Positions 8,598 through 16,823 are shown, counted from the first letter of the stretch. The stretch: 43,794 nt of DNA from Henriciella sp. (GCA_013214545.1 JABSQB010000026.1:1-43794); one strand, 5' to 3'. The notes: generated by a model not told the origin, from the sequence alone. Made by a program: numbers and translations.

Positions 8598-9233
8598 TTA
8601 TGCGCTGACGAGCAAACGGCTGAGCGCTGTGTCCAGTTTTTGCGCAGCCGCTGCGGTCAGCGCGCCCTCAAGCAAAGTCAGATGTTGCTGAACCGCACTC
8701 ATCACTGCGCCAGAGCCGATATCGCTGTCGGCTCCGCTCTCGCGCAGGAATTCGAGGTGATATCGCAGAATGATCACCATATTGGTGGCAATCACCGGCA
8801 GTTGTTCGCGCTGCAGGTCGAGGTGACCGGCTTTCACCATCGCATGCAGATAGGTTTGAAACTGCGCCAGCGTGTCCCGATAAATGCCGGGCAGGCGCTG
8901 CAACAACTGGTCCGTGTGTTCGCCATAGTCGGCCTGGTCCCGGTACAGAAAACGATACTGGCGGATTTCCGAAACCAGTGCGGCGATCATGTCAGCATAG
9001 TCTTCAAGGATGTTGGACTCATCGCTCGGCAACAAAGCCAGGCGATGCTCGACATCTTCAAGAAAGGTGTCAGAGAGCGCTTCAAGAAGGGCCCGTTTGT
9101 TCTTGAAATGATACCAGAGATTGCCCTCAGCAATGCCGCACTCAGCGGCGAGATCCGCTGTCGTGACATTGCCAAAGCGACGCGCGTTGAACAGGTCGCG
9201 CGCCGTTTGCAGGATCCGGTCGCGAGTCTTCAT
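8598..9233 (-). CDS. TetR-family regulator of the P450 operon
   Basis: Transcription factor, 211 aa. The N-terminal helix-turn-helix covers about residues 3-50 (ILQTARDLFN, TTADLAAECGIAEGNLWYHF), a well-kept TetR motif. The rest is an all-helical ligand-binding domain. Its ATG overlaps the stop of the P450 gene (ATGA, 4 bp), so the two genes are translated from one mRNA. The most likely target is the inverted repeat in front of the P450 (10517-10532). The ligand is unknown, perhaps a hydrocarbon or fatty acid linked to the P450. Confidence 0.9.
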   Translation of the reverse strand: MKTRDRILQTARDLFNARRFGNVTTADLAAECGIAEGNLWYHFKNKRALLEALSDTFLEDVEHRLALLPSDESNILEDYADMIAALVSEIRQYRFLYRDQADYGEHTDQLLQRLPGIYRDTLAQFQTYLHAMVKAGHLDLQREQLPVIATNMVIILRYHLEFLRESGADSDIGSGAVMSAVQQHLTLLEGALTAAAAQKLDTALSRLLVSA

Positions 9234-10492
9234 CCGGCCTTCGGGCGGACGATGACCGGAACGTTTGTGTAGCCCATTACGAAGTTTGACAGGACGCGTT
9301 CCGGTTTTCCAACCAGTTCAATCTTGTCGAACCGTTTGAGGATTTCTTCCCACAGAATGCGCAATTGCATTTCGCCGACGCGATTGCCCATGCAGCGGTG
9401 AACCCCAAAGCCGAAGGACAGGTGACGGCGTGCATGCGGGCGATCGATCCAGAACCGGTCCGGGTCCTCAATCGCAGTCTCATCCCGGTTTCCGGAGATG
9501 TACCACATGATCACCTTATCGCCCTTCTTGATCTGCTTGCCGCCGAGTTCGAAATCTTCGAGCGCGTTGCGTCGCATATGACCGAGCGGCGTTTGAAAGC
9601 GAATGATCTCCGACACCATGTTCGGGATCAGGGACGGATCGGCTTTCAGTTTGGCGAACTCATCCGGATTGCGATTCAGCTCGACCACCCCGGCGCTGAT
9701 GGAGTTGCGAGTGGTGTCATTGCCACCGACAATCAACAGAATGAGATTGCCCAGAAACTCCTGCGGGTCATTGACCATGTCGGCCGTTTCCGGATTGTGC
9801 GCGAGCAGGGAGATGAAATCGAACTTCTTCGGCTGCGCGGCGCGTTCATGCCAGAGACCAGCAAAATAGGCGTAGCATTCTTCCAGCGTCTTCATCCGCT
9901 GATCCATATCGACTTCAATGCCGACGGTTTCAGATGTGGTCGCGACATCGGACCAATAGGGCAGGAGGTGTCGATCTTCGAACGGGAAGTCGAACAGGGT
10001 CGCGAGCATCTGCGTGGTCAGTTCTTTTGAGACGTGCTCGACCCAATTGATCTCTTCATTGACCGGCAGACCGTCGAGAATGTTGCACACCCGCTGGCGG
10101 ATCAGGGCTTCGATATCAGAGAGCTGCGACGGCGCGACTGCGGGGCTTACGGTCTTGCGTTGCAAGACATGTTTTGCGCCATCCATCGCAATGAACATCG
10201 GGGTTTGCATGCCATCCGGCGCATCGCCGATGACAATATTGTCCTGTGAGGAAAACACCTTGTGATTGGAGTCGACGGCGATGATGTCATTGTACTTGGT
10301 GATCGACCAATACGGACCGAACGGACTGTCGGGGCAGTAATGTACCGGGTCTTCATTGCGCAAGCGGCGGAAATACTCACCTTGCGCATTGGCTTCGAAA
10401 ATCTCGGCCTTGGATACGTCCAGCGTATCAAGCGGCAAGCTGTAAGGGTCTGGGACCCCGGACTCATCGATTTCGTGCACTGTGTCAGCCAA
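9230..10492 (-). CDS. Cytochrome P450, CYP153-like
   Basis: Soluble bacterial P450 of 420 aa. It has the I-helix motif GGNDTTRN, the ExxR helix EIIR, and the heme loop FGFGVHRCMG with Cys367 as iron ligand. The sequences MFIAMDG and HLSFGFGVHRCMGNR resemble the CYP153 family, which hydroxylates alkanes, fatty acids or similar chains at the terminal carbon. I set the start at TTG 10492 (MADTVHEIDESG) because GGAGG lies 5 nt before it and the length then fits the family; an earlier in-frame start would run toward recR. No ferredoxin or ferredoxin reductase gene is nearby, so electrons must come from partners encoded elsewhere. It is co-transcribed with the downstream TetR gene. Confidence 0.88.
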   Translation of the reverse strand: MADTVHEIDESGVPDPYSLPLDTLDVSKAEIFEANAQGEYFRRLRNEDPVHYCPDSPFGPYWSITKYNDIIAVDSNHKVFSSQDNIVIGDAPDGMQTPMFIAMDGAKHVLQRKTVSPAVAPSQLSDIEALIRQRVCNILDGLPVNEEINWVEHVSKELTTQMLATLFDFPFEDRHLLPYWSDVATTSETVGIEVDMDQRMKTLEECYAYFAGLWHERAAQPKKFDFISLLAHNPETADMVNDPQEFLGNLILLIVGGNDTTRNSISAGVVELNRNPDEFAKLKADPSLIPNMVSEIIRFQTPLGHMRRNALEDFELGGKQIKKGDKVIMWYISGNRDETAIEDPDRFWIDRPHARRHLSFGFGVHRCMGNRVGEMQLRILWEEILKRFDKIELVGKPERVLSNFVMGYTNVPVIVRPKAG

Positions 10493-10516
10493 GGTTTCCT
10501 CCGATCTTATGTTTTC

Positions 10517-10532
10517 TAGGGTGATAACCCTA
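10517..10532. promoter_or_regulatory. Likely TetR operator of the P450 operon
   Basis: Perfect inverted repeat TAGGGT-GATA-ACCCTA, 25 nt upstream of the P450 start on the minus strand. Its position in the promoter region and its symmetry fit an operator for the co-transcribed TetR protein. It is inferred, not proven. Confidence 0.5.
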
Positions 10533-10579
10533 AACGCGGATCGTGCCAAGGAATTCCAGAGCTTCTGTCCGCGGTGCTC

Positions 10580-10609
10580 TTGCACCTCGCTCCGAGTCCC
10601 TCACATTAG
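10580..10609 (+). promoter_or_regulatory. recR promoter with GAGTCC in the spacer
   Basis: TTGCAC (10580-10585), 8 nt, GAGTCC (10594-10599), 4 nt, CATTAG (10604-10609); the ATG is 5 nt further. The layout matches the dnaX promoter, and the run from GAGTCCCT to AGC differs from it at only three of 17 positions. The transcript would be leaderless or nearly so. Confidence 0.55.
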
Positions 10610-10614
10610 CGTCT

Positions 10615-11220
10615 ATGAGTAAGTCATCTGCAGGCCCTGAGATTCAACGCATGATCGATATGATCGCGCGCTTGCCCGGGCTTGGTCCGCGTTCCGCGCG
10701 GCGCGCCGCACTGTTTCTACTCAAACGCCAGGACGCCTTGCTGCGACCGATGGCGGAGGCGCTCGCCGACGCGGCTGACAAGATTGAGCAGTGCCAGGTC
10801 TGCGGAAACTATGACACGATGCAACCTTGCGCGGTCTGCCAGGTGACCGGGCGTGATGATGGCCTGATCTGTGTGGTCGAAGATGTTCCGGATCTCTGGG
10901 CCCTGGAACGCGCCGGTGCTTTTCGCGGGCGCTACCACGTTCTGGGTGGCGTGATGAGCGCGCTGGATGGCGTCGGTCCCGAAGACCTGACCATCGGCTT
11001 GCTGATTGATCGCATCAAGGCTGGCGGCGTGCGCGAAGTTATCCTGGCCCTGAACGCGACCGTCGATGGGCAAACGACAGCGCACTACATTGCCGAACAG
11101 ATAGAAGGCCTCGGCGCCGAGGTGACGCGTCTGGCTCATGGTGTTCCGGTGGGCGGAGAACTCGATCACCTCGACGACGGAACGCTGGCAACAGCGCTCC
11201 GGTCGCGGCGCGGTGTCTAA
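10615..11220 (+). CDS. recR: Recombination mediator RecR
   Basis: RecR helps RecO/RecF load RecA at single-strand gaps. 201 aa, the normal length. Order: helix-hairpin-helix ([17 protein letters not shown]), a four-cysteine zinc finger (CQVC and CAVC), then a Toprim domain ([19 protein letters not shown]). The ATG at 10615 gives the canonical N terminus; an earlier in-frame start would add 24 unlikely residues. It usually follows ybaB but here has its own promoter and is separated from ybaB by three minus-strand genes. It converges with the sugar dehydrogenase gene, with a 3-nt gap. Confidence 0.97.
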   Translation: MSKSSAGPEIQRMIDMIARLPGLGPRSARRAALFLLKRQDALLRPMAEALADAADKIEQCQVCGNYDTMQPCAVCQVTGRDDGLICVVEDVPDLWALERAGAFRGRYHVLGGVMSALDGVGPEDLTIGLLIDRIKAGGVREVILALNATVDGQTTAHYIAEQIEGLGAEVTRLAHGVPVGGELDHLDDGTLATALRSRRGV

Positions 11221-11223
11221 GCG

Positions 11224-12375
11224 CTATTCGACTTTATCGACGCGGTAGACCACGCCATCCAGCATATTAGTGGCGACATAGATGGCATCCGGGGTGGAGA
11301 TGACGTCCCGATATCCGGTCTGTAGGTCCGCCAGCAGGTCTTGCGTCTCGCCAACGCTGCCATCGGCGCCGATATCGACACGCACAAGCTTCTGTCCGCG
11401 CGGGCCATCCATGGCGCCGATCAGGAGGTCGCCTGACCAATCGTCGAAGCCTGCGGTTTCCACAACGGCCATGCCAGACGGCGCAATTGACGGGACCCAT
11501 TTGACGTCCGGCTGCTCCATACCTGGCGCTTCGGTTTCATCGGTGATGATGGTGCCGTCATAATTGATGCCATAGGTGATGGTCGGCCAGCCATAATTGT
11601 TGCCGGGGGCAATCACGTTCAGCTCATCACCGCCTTTCGGGCCATGCTCATGCGCGAACAGGGCGCCGCTCGCGGCGTGATAGACGAGGCCCTGCACATT
11701 GCGGTGGCCATAAGACCAGACCGCCGCATGACCGCCGCCATCCGCAAATGGGTTATCGCCAGGCACGGAGCCGTCCGGCATGATCCGCGCGATCTTACCA
11801 TGCAGCAGGTTCGGGTCCTGCGAATCTTCCATATAGCGATAGCCGTCGCCGAGCGTCACAATCAACGACCCATCCGGCAGGAAGGCCATGCGCGAGCCAT
11901 AGTGGAATGTGGTTTCGCGCGCCTCGCCTAGGAAGATCTCTGTCACGTCGCTGAGACCGCTTGCATCGTCTGCAAGCGTGGCCGAGATAACGGCCGTCGT
12001 GTTGGTGTCGCCCATATCCTTGGAATAGCTGAGATAGAGTTTGCGGTTGGTGGCAAAGTCAGGATCCAGCAGGATACCGAGCAGGCCGCCTTGGCCTTCA
12101 ACCAGAATGTCGTCTGGCAGACCCGTGAGCGGGGTGTCGACCAGCGTGTCCCCTGAAATCAGACGCAAGCGACCCTCGCGCTCAGTGACCAGCAAGTCGC
12201 CATTTGGCAGCGCCGCCATGCCCCATGGAAATTCGAGTTCTTCTGCAATCGGAACCAGTCGCAACCCATCGCTTGAGGTGAGGGAGCCATCTTCCGCGGC
12301 TTCTGGTGCAGCGGCTTGCCCCCCGCAAGCGGTCAGCAAGGCGATAGAAAGGGCGGAAAAGCTGGTTCGCAGCAT
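11224..12375 (-). CDS. PQQ-type aldose sugar dehydrogenase, lipoprotein
   Basis: Soluble-type glucose/sorbosone dehydrogenase family (YliI/Asd-like), 383 aa, a six-bladed beta-propeller that oxidises aldose sugars with PQQ. Motifs: LLVTEREGRL, SYGHRNVQGL, EHGPKGGDELN and NNYGWP, all at the family's active-site positions. The N terminus is a lipoprotein signal with lipobox LTAC (Cys17), so it is probably anchored to a membrane and faces the periplasm. No PQQ biosynthesis genes are in the window. A GATTC site (GANTC) lies between its ribosome site and ATG on the minus strand. Confidence 0.9.
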   Translation of the reverse strand: MLRTSFSALSIALLTACGGQAAAPEAAEDGSLTSSDGLRLVPIAEELEFPWGMAALPNGDLLVTEREGRLRLISGDTLVDTPLTGLPDDILVEGQGGLLGILLDPDFATNRKLYLSYSKDMGDTNTTAVISATLADDASGLSDVTEIFLGEARETTFHYGSRMAFLPDGSLIVTLGDGYRYMEDSQDPNLLHGKIARIMPDGSVPGDNPFADGGGHAAVWSYGHRNVQGLVYHAASGALFAHEHGPKGGDELNVIAPGNNYGWPTITYGINYDGTIITDETEAPGMEQPDVKWVPSIAPSGMAVVETAGFDDWSGDLLIGAMDGPRGQKLVRVDIGADGSVGETQDLLADLQTGYRDVISTPDAIYVATNMLDGVVYRVDKVE

Positions 12376-12828
12376 CTCGAATCTCCTGAATTAGCTCTGC
12401 AGCCAACATAAGCTGTTCGGCGATAAAAAAAAGAAGGACGACCTTTGCAGGTCGTCTCTCCCCTCTCTCCCCCGCGTCGCGGGGCCCCTCGAGGTGTTGA
12501 TGCCCTGACACAGGTCGTGACGGATACACCTTACGCCGTGTTCGTCAGAAACACACAGTTTGAATTGTAATCGGCTTCTGCCGCGGCCGGATGCCTGTAT
12601 TTTCAGCACTCACATGAATTGCGTTTCCTGACGACCTACCCATCTTGTACGGGCAGGCTACCAGTCGCATGACACATGCAGTTGAACGGCTTTGTCAACC
12701 AAATAGGTCAGGCGCGGCTCAAATGTGTCGCCTGTGTGTGACTTTTGGTGCACGAACCTGATAAGATGGGCCAACCGCGTAAGGTCCGGCGCTGATGGCC
12801 CGGAATTGATTGAGAGAAACCCGTTTAG
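12376..12828. other. 453-bp intergenic region between sugar dehydrogenase and queC
   Basis: Divergent promoter region. It holds a minus-strand terminator (12425-12456), a GC-rich block with short hairpins (CCCCGC/GCGGGG and CTCGAG around 12470-12495), and an imperfect inverted repeat near 12637-12659 (CCTACCC/GGGCAGG). I looked for a preQ1 riboswitch before queC and saw no match. The minus strand between about 12457 and 12640 could encode a small RNA ending at the terminator. Confidence 0.5.
12425..12456 (-). terminator. Orphan intrinsic terminator, minus strand
   Basis: Perfect 8-bp stem GACGACCT/AGGTCGTC (12437-12444 with 12449-12456, loop TTGC), followed on the minus strand by CTTC and eight Ts (12432-12425). 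No minus-strand gene lies upstream; the nearest gene there, queC, is on the plus strand. Confidence 0.85.
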
Positions 12829-13536
12829 ATGACGAACACATCTGCCCTCGTTCTGTTTTCTGGTGGCCAGGACTCGACCATTTGCCTGGCCTATGCCTTG
12901 TCGCGGTTTGACCGGGTCGAAACGGTCGGATTCGATTACGGCCAGCGTCACGCCGTTGAGCTTGAATGTCGGCCTAAGGTCATTTCAGCATTGAAGTCGG
13001 CTTTTCCCGAGTGGGCACCAAAGCTGGGCGAGGACCATGTCTGCGACGTCTCAGTCCTGCGCGATATCAGCGACACTGCGATGACCTCGGAGACTGAGAT
13101 TGTCATCGCTGAGAATGGATTGCCCAACACCTTCGTTCCGGGTCGCAATCTGATGTTCCTAACGCTGGCTGGGGCGATTGCCTGGCGCAGAGGCATCACG
13201 AGCCTGATCGGCGGCATGTGCGAGACAGACTATTCTGGCTATCCCGATTGTCGGCGTGAGACCATGGACGCGCAGGAACTGACCCTGGCGCGCGGCATGG
13301 ATCGGCCATTTAGCATTGAGACCCCGCTCATGTGGCTAGACAAGGCTGAGACCTGGGAGCTCGCCGAAACGCTCGGCGGGAAAGCGCTGGTCGATCTGGT
13401 GATTGAAGAGACGCACACGTGTTATCTCGGCGACCGCACGCATCGGCACGCTTGGGGTTATGGCTGTGGCACCTGTCCGGCCTGTGAGCTGCGCGCCAAG
13501 GGCTATGAGAAATGGCGGGCGCAGGTGGCGGCATGA
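12829..13536 (+). CDS. queC: 7-cyano-7-deazaguanine synthase QueC
   Basis: Converts 7-carboxy-7-deazaguanine to preQ0 with ATP and ammonia in queuosine biosynthesis. 235 aa. It has the ATP pyrophosphatase P-loop SGGQDST (residues 10-16) and a C-terminal zinc site with CYLG and [12 protein letters not shown] 12829 gives the usual N terminus [10 protein letters not shown]. It is the first gene of queC-queE-queD and overlaps queE by ATGA. Confidence 0.97.
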   Translation: MTNTSALVLFSGGQDSTICLAYALSRFDRVETVGFDYGQRHAVELECRPKVISALKSAFPEWAPKLGEDHVCDVSVLRDISDTAMTSETEIVIAENGLPNTFVPGRNLMFLTLAGAIAWRRGITSLIGGMCETDYSGYPDCRRETMDAQELTLARGMDRPFSIETPLMWLDKAETWELAETLGGKALVDLVIEETHTCYLGDRTHRHAWGYGCGTCPACELRAKGYEKWRAQVAA

Positions 13537-14183
13537 GGACGTATTCCGTGAAGGAATCCTATGTCACGCTACAAGGCGAAGGCGCGCAGACAGGCCGCGC
13601 CGCGGTCTTCCTGCGCTTTGCCGGCTGCAATCTCTGGTCAGGCCTTGAGCGCGACCGGGCTGAGGCCGTGTGCAATTTTTGCGATACCGATTTTGTCGGC
13701 ACGGACGGCGAGAATGGTGGCAAGTTCAAAGGCCCGCAGGTTTTGGCCGATCACGTCTTGAAGGTCTGGCTGGACGGCGCGCCAAGCGGCGGTCAGCCTT
13801 ATGTCATCTGCACCGGCGGTGAGCCTTTGCTGCAGCTCGATCCCGAGGCCATTGCAGCGCTGAAATCGGCCGGGTTTGAGATTGGCGTTGAAACCAATGG
13901 GACAATTGAAGCCCCGATGGGCCTTGATTGGATCTGTGTCAGTCCAAAGGCGAACGCGCCGCTAAAACAGCTGTCTGGCCACGAATTGAAGCTGGTCTTT
14001 CCGCAAGATGAGGCCGAAGCCCAGCCAGAGAAGTTTGAAAGCTTGCAGTTTCAACACTTTTTTCTGCAACCCAAAGATGATAGGGCGCAGGCCCAGAACA
14101 CCGCGGCTGCGGCCGCATATTGTATGAAGCACCCGAAATGGCGACTGAGCTTACAGACCCACAAACTGATCGGACTGCCTTGA
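13533..14183 (+). CDS. queE: 7-carboxy-7-deazaguanine synthase QueE (radical SAM)
   Basis: Radical SAM enzyme that contracts the pterin ring of 6-carboxytetrahydropterin to CDG. 216 aa. The cluster cysteines are Cys32, Cys47 and Cys50, a CX14CX2C spacing instead of the standard CX3CX2C; this variant is known in QueE (for example Burkholderia multivorans). Other landmarks: [20 protein letters not shown], and the glycine-rich TGGEPLLQ. The ATG at 13533 overlaps the queC stop by 4 bp, favouring translational coupling. Confidence 0.95.
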   Translation: MRTYSVKESYVTLQGEGAQTGRAAVFLRFAGCNLWSGLERDRAEAVCNFCDTDFVGTDGENGGKFKGPQVLADHVLKVWLDGAPSGGQPYVICTGGEPLLQLDPEAIAALKSAGFEIGVETNGTIEAPMGLDWICVSPKANAPLKQLSGHELKLVFPQDEAEAQPEKFESLQFQHFFLQPKDDRAQAQNTAAAAAYCMKHPKWRLSLQTHKLIGLP

Positions 14184-14557
14184 AGGTAGAAGGTCAGGTA
14201 TTTGAGATCACCAAGGCGGTGAATTTCGAAGCGGCTCATTATATGAGCGGCAAGCCTGAGGGGCATCCGTATCGAAACATGCATGGGCACTCTTTCCGTC
14301 TGGAAGCAACGGTTGCTGGCACGGTCCAACCCGGCGCCGAATGGGTTCAGGATTTCTCAGACCTTGCGGCGATCCTTACGGAGACCGCAAACAAGCTGGA
14401 TCATCGTCTGTTGAACGAGGTCGATGGATTGAGCGTGCCGACACTGGAGCGGATCGCGCTTTGGGCAGCGAATGATCTCAAACCGAGATTGCCCGGCCTG
14501 AAGCGGGTCGTGCTCGCCCGGCCGAGCCTGGACGAGCGCTGCGTACTGGTCATTTAA
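14138..14557 (+). CDS. queD: QueD-like 6-carboxytetrahydropterin synthase with Cys-to-Tyr change
   Basis: Tunnelling-fold protein of the 6-pyruvoyl-tetrahydropterin synthase/QueD family, 139 aa, placed where the QueD step (dihydroneopterin triphosphate to 6-carboxytetrahydropterin) is needed. Zinc histidines are His34, His49 and His51 (AAH and HGH). The Asp88-His89 pair (KLDHRLLNE) and Glu133 of the active site are present. The catalytic cysteine normally four residues before HGH is Tyr45 (HPYRNMHGH). Cys134 next to Glu133 is the only cysteine I see nearby. The start is uncertain: ATG 14138 overlaps queE by 46 nt; a TTG at 14180 would overlap the queE stop by 4 nt. It ends at a terminator. 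Confidence 0.88.
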   Translation: MATELTDPQTDRTALKVEGQVFEITKAVNFEAAHYMSGKPEGHPYRNMHGHSFRLEATVAGTVQPGAEWVQDFSDLAAILTETANKLDHRLLNEVDGLSVPTLERIALWAANDLKPRLPGLKRVVLARPSLDERCVLVI

Positions 14558-14562
14558 GAAGC

Positions 14563-14597
14563 AAAAAAGGCCCCGGCATGTTGCCGAGGCCTCTTCC
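14563..14597. terminator. Bidirectional terminator after queD
   Basis: Ten-base arms GGCCCCGGCA (14569-14578) and TGCCGAGGCC (14582-14591) with one C-A mismatch on the plus strand, which becomes a G-U pair on the minus strand. Plus-strand tail TCTTCC; minus-strand tail is a clean TTTTTT. It therefore works best for the minus strand. Confidence 0.8.
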
Positions 14598-15011
14598 GTG
14601 CCCGTCTCCGCCCCGAGTCTTGTCCGGACCCCCGGTTTGCTCAAGGCCGCGTTTTAAGCCGGCGTTTCTCAGCAGCTTTAAAGATCCAGGCGACATCCAA
14701 TTCGCGAAGGCTTTCAGGCAAAGCGTTCACGCGTTGCTCCACTCTCGCCGCAGCCTGAAGCTCTCGCGCAGGCTCGGTGCGTTCCACTGGAAATCGTATG
14801 ACTCTGGTTCGTCTGCTCATGACACAACCAGCAGCAAGCGATGTGCCGTTTTCTCGTAGAAAGGGAAAAATAGCCGGAATACCCCGTGTTTTAGGGCGAG
14901 TTGCGGGTCCCAAACTTTGAGGTAGGCGCGAGGTCAGGTCTGGAATCTGTCCAACACAAGTCTCATCTCCTGTGCCAGAATAGAACAAACCAGGCAGCAA
15001 GGAGCGGGCAT
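14598..15011. other. Intergenic region between queD terminator and dehalogenase
   Basis: 414 bp before the dehalogenase start. The plus strand shows only the AAGGAG ribosome site at 14999-15004. The minus strand stays open for 119 codons (14641-15000); a possible small gene in its last half is listed separately. A GAATC (GANTC) site is at 14943-14947. Confidence 0.5.
14641..14820 (-). CDS. Possible small hypothetical protein, 59 aa
   Basis: I do not recognise it. It would begin MSRRTRVIRFPVE and is rich in Arg and Glu, with a likely amphipathic helix in the middle (ELQAAARVEQRVNAL). The only support is an uninterrupted frame and the minus-strand terminator 44 nt after its stop, which no other minus-strand gene would use. 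No clear ribosome site precedes ATG 14820. It may equally be chance. Confidence 0.3.
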   Translation of the reverse strand: MSRRTRVIRFPVERTEPARELQAAARVEQRVNALPESLRELDVAWIFKAAEKRRLKTRP

Positions 15012-16070
15012 GTGCTGATGATCATACTGAAATGGGGGCTTGGCGTTTTCGTAGCCTTGCTGGTGCTGGCGGTGATCGCCGTAATGTCTCTACAGGCCTC
15101 GACAAGTTGGAAAACAACAGACGCCATACAGACGCCTGAGGCGCGGTTTGCCGATCTGGTCGATTATCCCTTCTCGCCAAACTATGTCGAGATCGAAGGC
15201 TACCGAATCCATTATGTCGATGAAGGTCCGCGCGATGGGCAGGTTGTTTTGCTGCTGCATGGCCAGCCTTCGTGGAGCTATCTCTATCGTCACATGATCC
15301 CGTCTCTGGCTGAACAAGGCTATCGGGTCATCGCCCCGGACCTGGTCGGCTTCGGCAAGTCCGATAAGCCGCTGAAGCAGACCGACCACAATTACCAGAT
15401 GCATGTCGATCTGATGACCGACTTTGCGCGAGAGCTGGACCTGCAGGGGGCAACTCTGTTCGCGCAGGATTGGGGTGGGCTGATTGGTCTTCGCGTCGTT
15501 GCCAATGAACCGGATCGGTTCGCGCGGATCATGATTTCCAATACCGGCCTACCGGCCGCTGGCGGCCTACGCGGCTGGATTGGCTATCCGATGATCAAGT
15601 TCGCGGTGTGGCGGGAAGGCAAGCCAGATGAGGTGATTGATAATGGCGAGTTCCGCTTCACGCGTTGGATTGCGTGGGCGCGCTATTCAGAAAATTTCGA
15701 TTTGCCGACCCTGTTCCAGGGCGCGACCAGCCGCACGCTGTCCGAGGCTGAACTGGCTGGCTATGCAGCGCCATTCCCAGACGAGCAGTACAAAGCGGCG
15801 ATCCGCATCTTCCCATATCTGGTGCCATCACAGTTGCGGCAGAATCAGAAAGTCATGGATGATTTCTACGCCAATTGGGACAAGCCGTTCCTAACCGCCT
15901 TTGGCGATAGCGATCCGGTGACTGCGGGCGGCGATGTCGTCTGGCAGGACACCGTGCCCGGCGCGCAAGGCCAGCCCCACACGACCATTCAAGGCGGCAA
16001 TCACTTCATCCAGGAAGACAAACCCGAAGAACTGGTCGATCTGCTGATTGGGTTCATTGAAGACAACTAG
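15012..16070 (+). CDS. Haloalkane dehalogenase-like hydrolase with N-terminal membrane anchor
   Basis: Alpha/beta hydrolase of 352 aa resembling subfamily I haloalkane dehalogenases, which release halide from alkyl halides. Motifs: HGQPSWSYLYR (83-93), GFGKSDKP, and the nucleophile Asp153 in AQDWGG with Trp154 as a probable halide-binding residue. Asp301 (GDSDP) and His331 (GGNHF) complete the triad. The first 27 residues form a hydrophobic helix (LKWGLGVFVALLVLAVIAV), absent from typical cytoplasmic family members. GTG 15012 is the favoured start because AAGGAG lies 7 nt before it; ATG 15018 is the alternative. Epoxide hydrolase activity is a less likely option, as that family has other lid residues. 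Confidence 0.82.
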   Translation: MLMIILKWGLGVFVALLVLAVIAVMSLQASTSWKTTDAIQTPEARFADLVDYPFSPNYVEIEGYRIHYVDEGPRDGQVVLLLHGQPSWSYLYRHMIPSLAEQGYRVIAPDLVGFGKSDKPLKQTDHNYQMHVDLMTDFARELDLQGATLFAQDWGGLIGLRVVANEPDRFARIMISNTGLPAAGGLRGWIGYPMIKFAVWREGKPDEVIDNGEFRFTRWIAWARYSENFDLPTLFQGATSRTLSEAELAGYAAPFPDEQYKAAIRIFPYLVPSQLRQNQKVMDDFYANWDKPFLTAFGDSDPVTAGGDVVWQDTVPGAQGQPHTTIQGGNHFIQEDKPEELVDLLIGFIEDN

Positions 16071-16096
16071 CTAAGTTGGGCGCTGCGCGATGAACC

Positions 16097-16534
16097 TTAG
16101 TTCAGCTTGTCCTCGTCACGCGGTTTGGACGGAGTGAAGGCCGGATGCAAGGGTTCGGCGGGCACCCCTTCTTCTTGCAGGGCTTCGCGCTCTTCAGCTG
16201 TGGTTTCGCCCCAGATCGGTTTGTTTTCGGTTTCGCCATAATGCATGGCGCGCGCTTCGGTGGCGAAGCCGTCGCCGACATAATCAAAATTCTCTGAAAC
16301 GTGCTGGCGGGCTTTAGCCGCGAGTTTGCCGAAGACTTTTTGAGGATCCGGCGGACCGGACTTCTTGGTGCCGGAGACCGCTGGCGCCATGATCGCCTTG
16401 CGGACGTTCTTGCCATGGCACTCAACGCATTCGATCAGGCCGCGCTCAGACTGTTGGTCATACGCGTCAGACGAGGCAAACCAGGCCTCGAATTCGGCGT
16501 CGCAATCAGCACAGTTGAGCGCGTACTTAATCAT
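16097..16534 (-). CDS. DUF1178 family protein
   Basis: Conserved alphaproteobacterial protein of unknown function, 145 aa. Two CxxC pairs near the N terminus (CADC at 8-11 and CVEC at 36-39) suggest a zinc ribbon; the middle and C-terminal parts are charged. Its ATG overlaps the grxC stop by 1 nt (TGATG), so it is translated with the glutaredoxin. This neighbourhood is common in alphaproteobacteria and hints at a redox or metal role, but nothing is established. Confidence 0.85.
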   Translation of the reverse strand: MIKYALNCADCDAEFEAWFASSDAYDQQSERGLIECVECHGKNVRKAIMAPAVSGTKKSGPPDPQKVFGKLAAKARQHVSENFDYVGDGFATEARAMHYGETENKPIWGETTAEEREALQEEGVPAEPLHPAFTPSKPRDEDKLN

Positions 16535-16791
16535 CAGGCCGCCAATAATGCATCAAGTTTGCCAGCCCGTTCAAGCGCCATCATCTCATCGCACCCGCCA
16601 ATATGCAGGTCGCCGATAAAGATTTGCGGGAAGGTGCGGGCGCCGCCGGATTTCTGAATCATCTCCGCCTTCTTTTTCGAATCCATACCGGCATCGATAT
16701 GGTTGAGCGCCACACCTTTGTCTTTCAACAGGCTGAGGGCGCGGGAGCAATACGGACAAAACGCGCGCGTATAGATGGTCACATTGGCCAT
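16534..16791 (-). CDS. grxC: Glutaredoxin 3
   Basis: Dithiol glutaredoxin of 85 aa that reduces disulfides with glutathione. Active site CPYC at residues 12-15, cis-Pro in TFPQIFIG, and the glutathione-binding GGCDE. ATG 16791 gives the standard N terminus MANVTIYTRAFCPYC. It lies 32 nt after comF and runs directly into the DUF1178 gene. Confidence 0.96.
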   Translation of the reverse strand: MANVTIYTRAFCPYCSRALSLLKDKGVALNHIDAGMDSKKKAEMIQKSGGARTFPQIFIGDLHIGGCDEMMALERAGKLDALLAA

Positions 16792-16823
16792 GGTTTGGGC
16801 GATCCTTTGGTTCGGTTCGCCCC

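Noticed and set aside
12530-12828. preQ1 riboswitch in front of queC
   Set aside because: I looked for the conserved preQ1-I pattern and pseudoknot arms and found none; the region has only weak inverted repeats.
12658-12951. Minus-strand frame of 97 codons across the queC start
   Set aside because: Overlaps the start of queC in antisense, shows no domain or ribosome site, and its stop is 200 nt before the orphan terminator.
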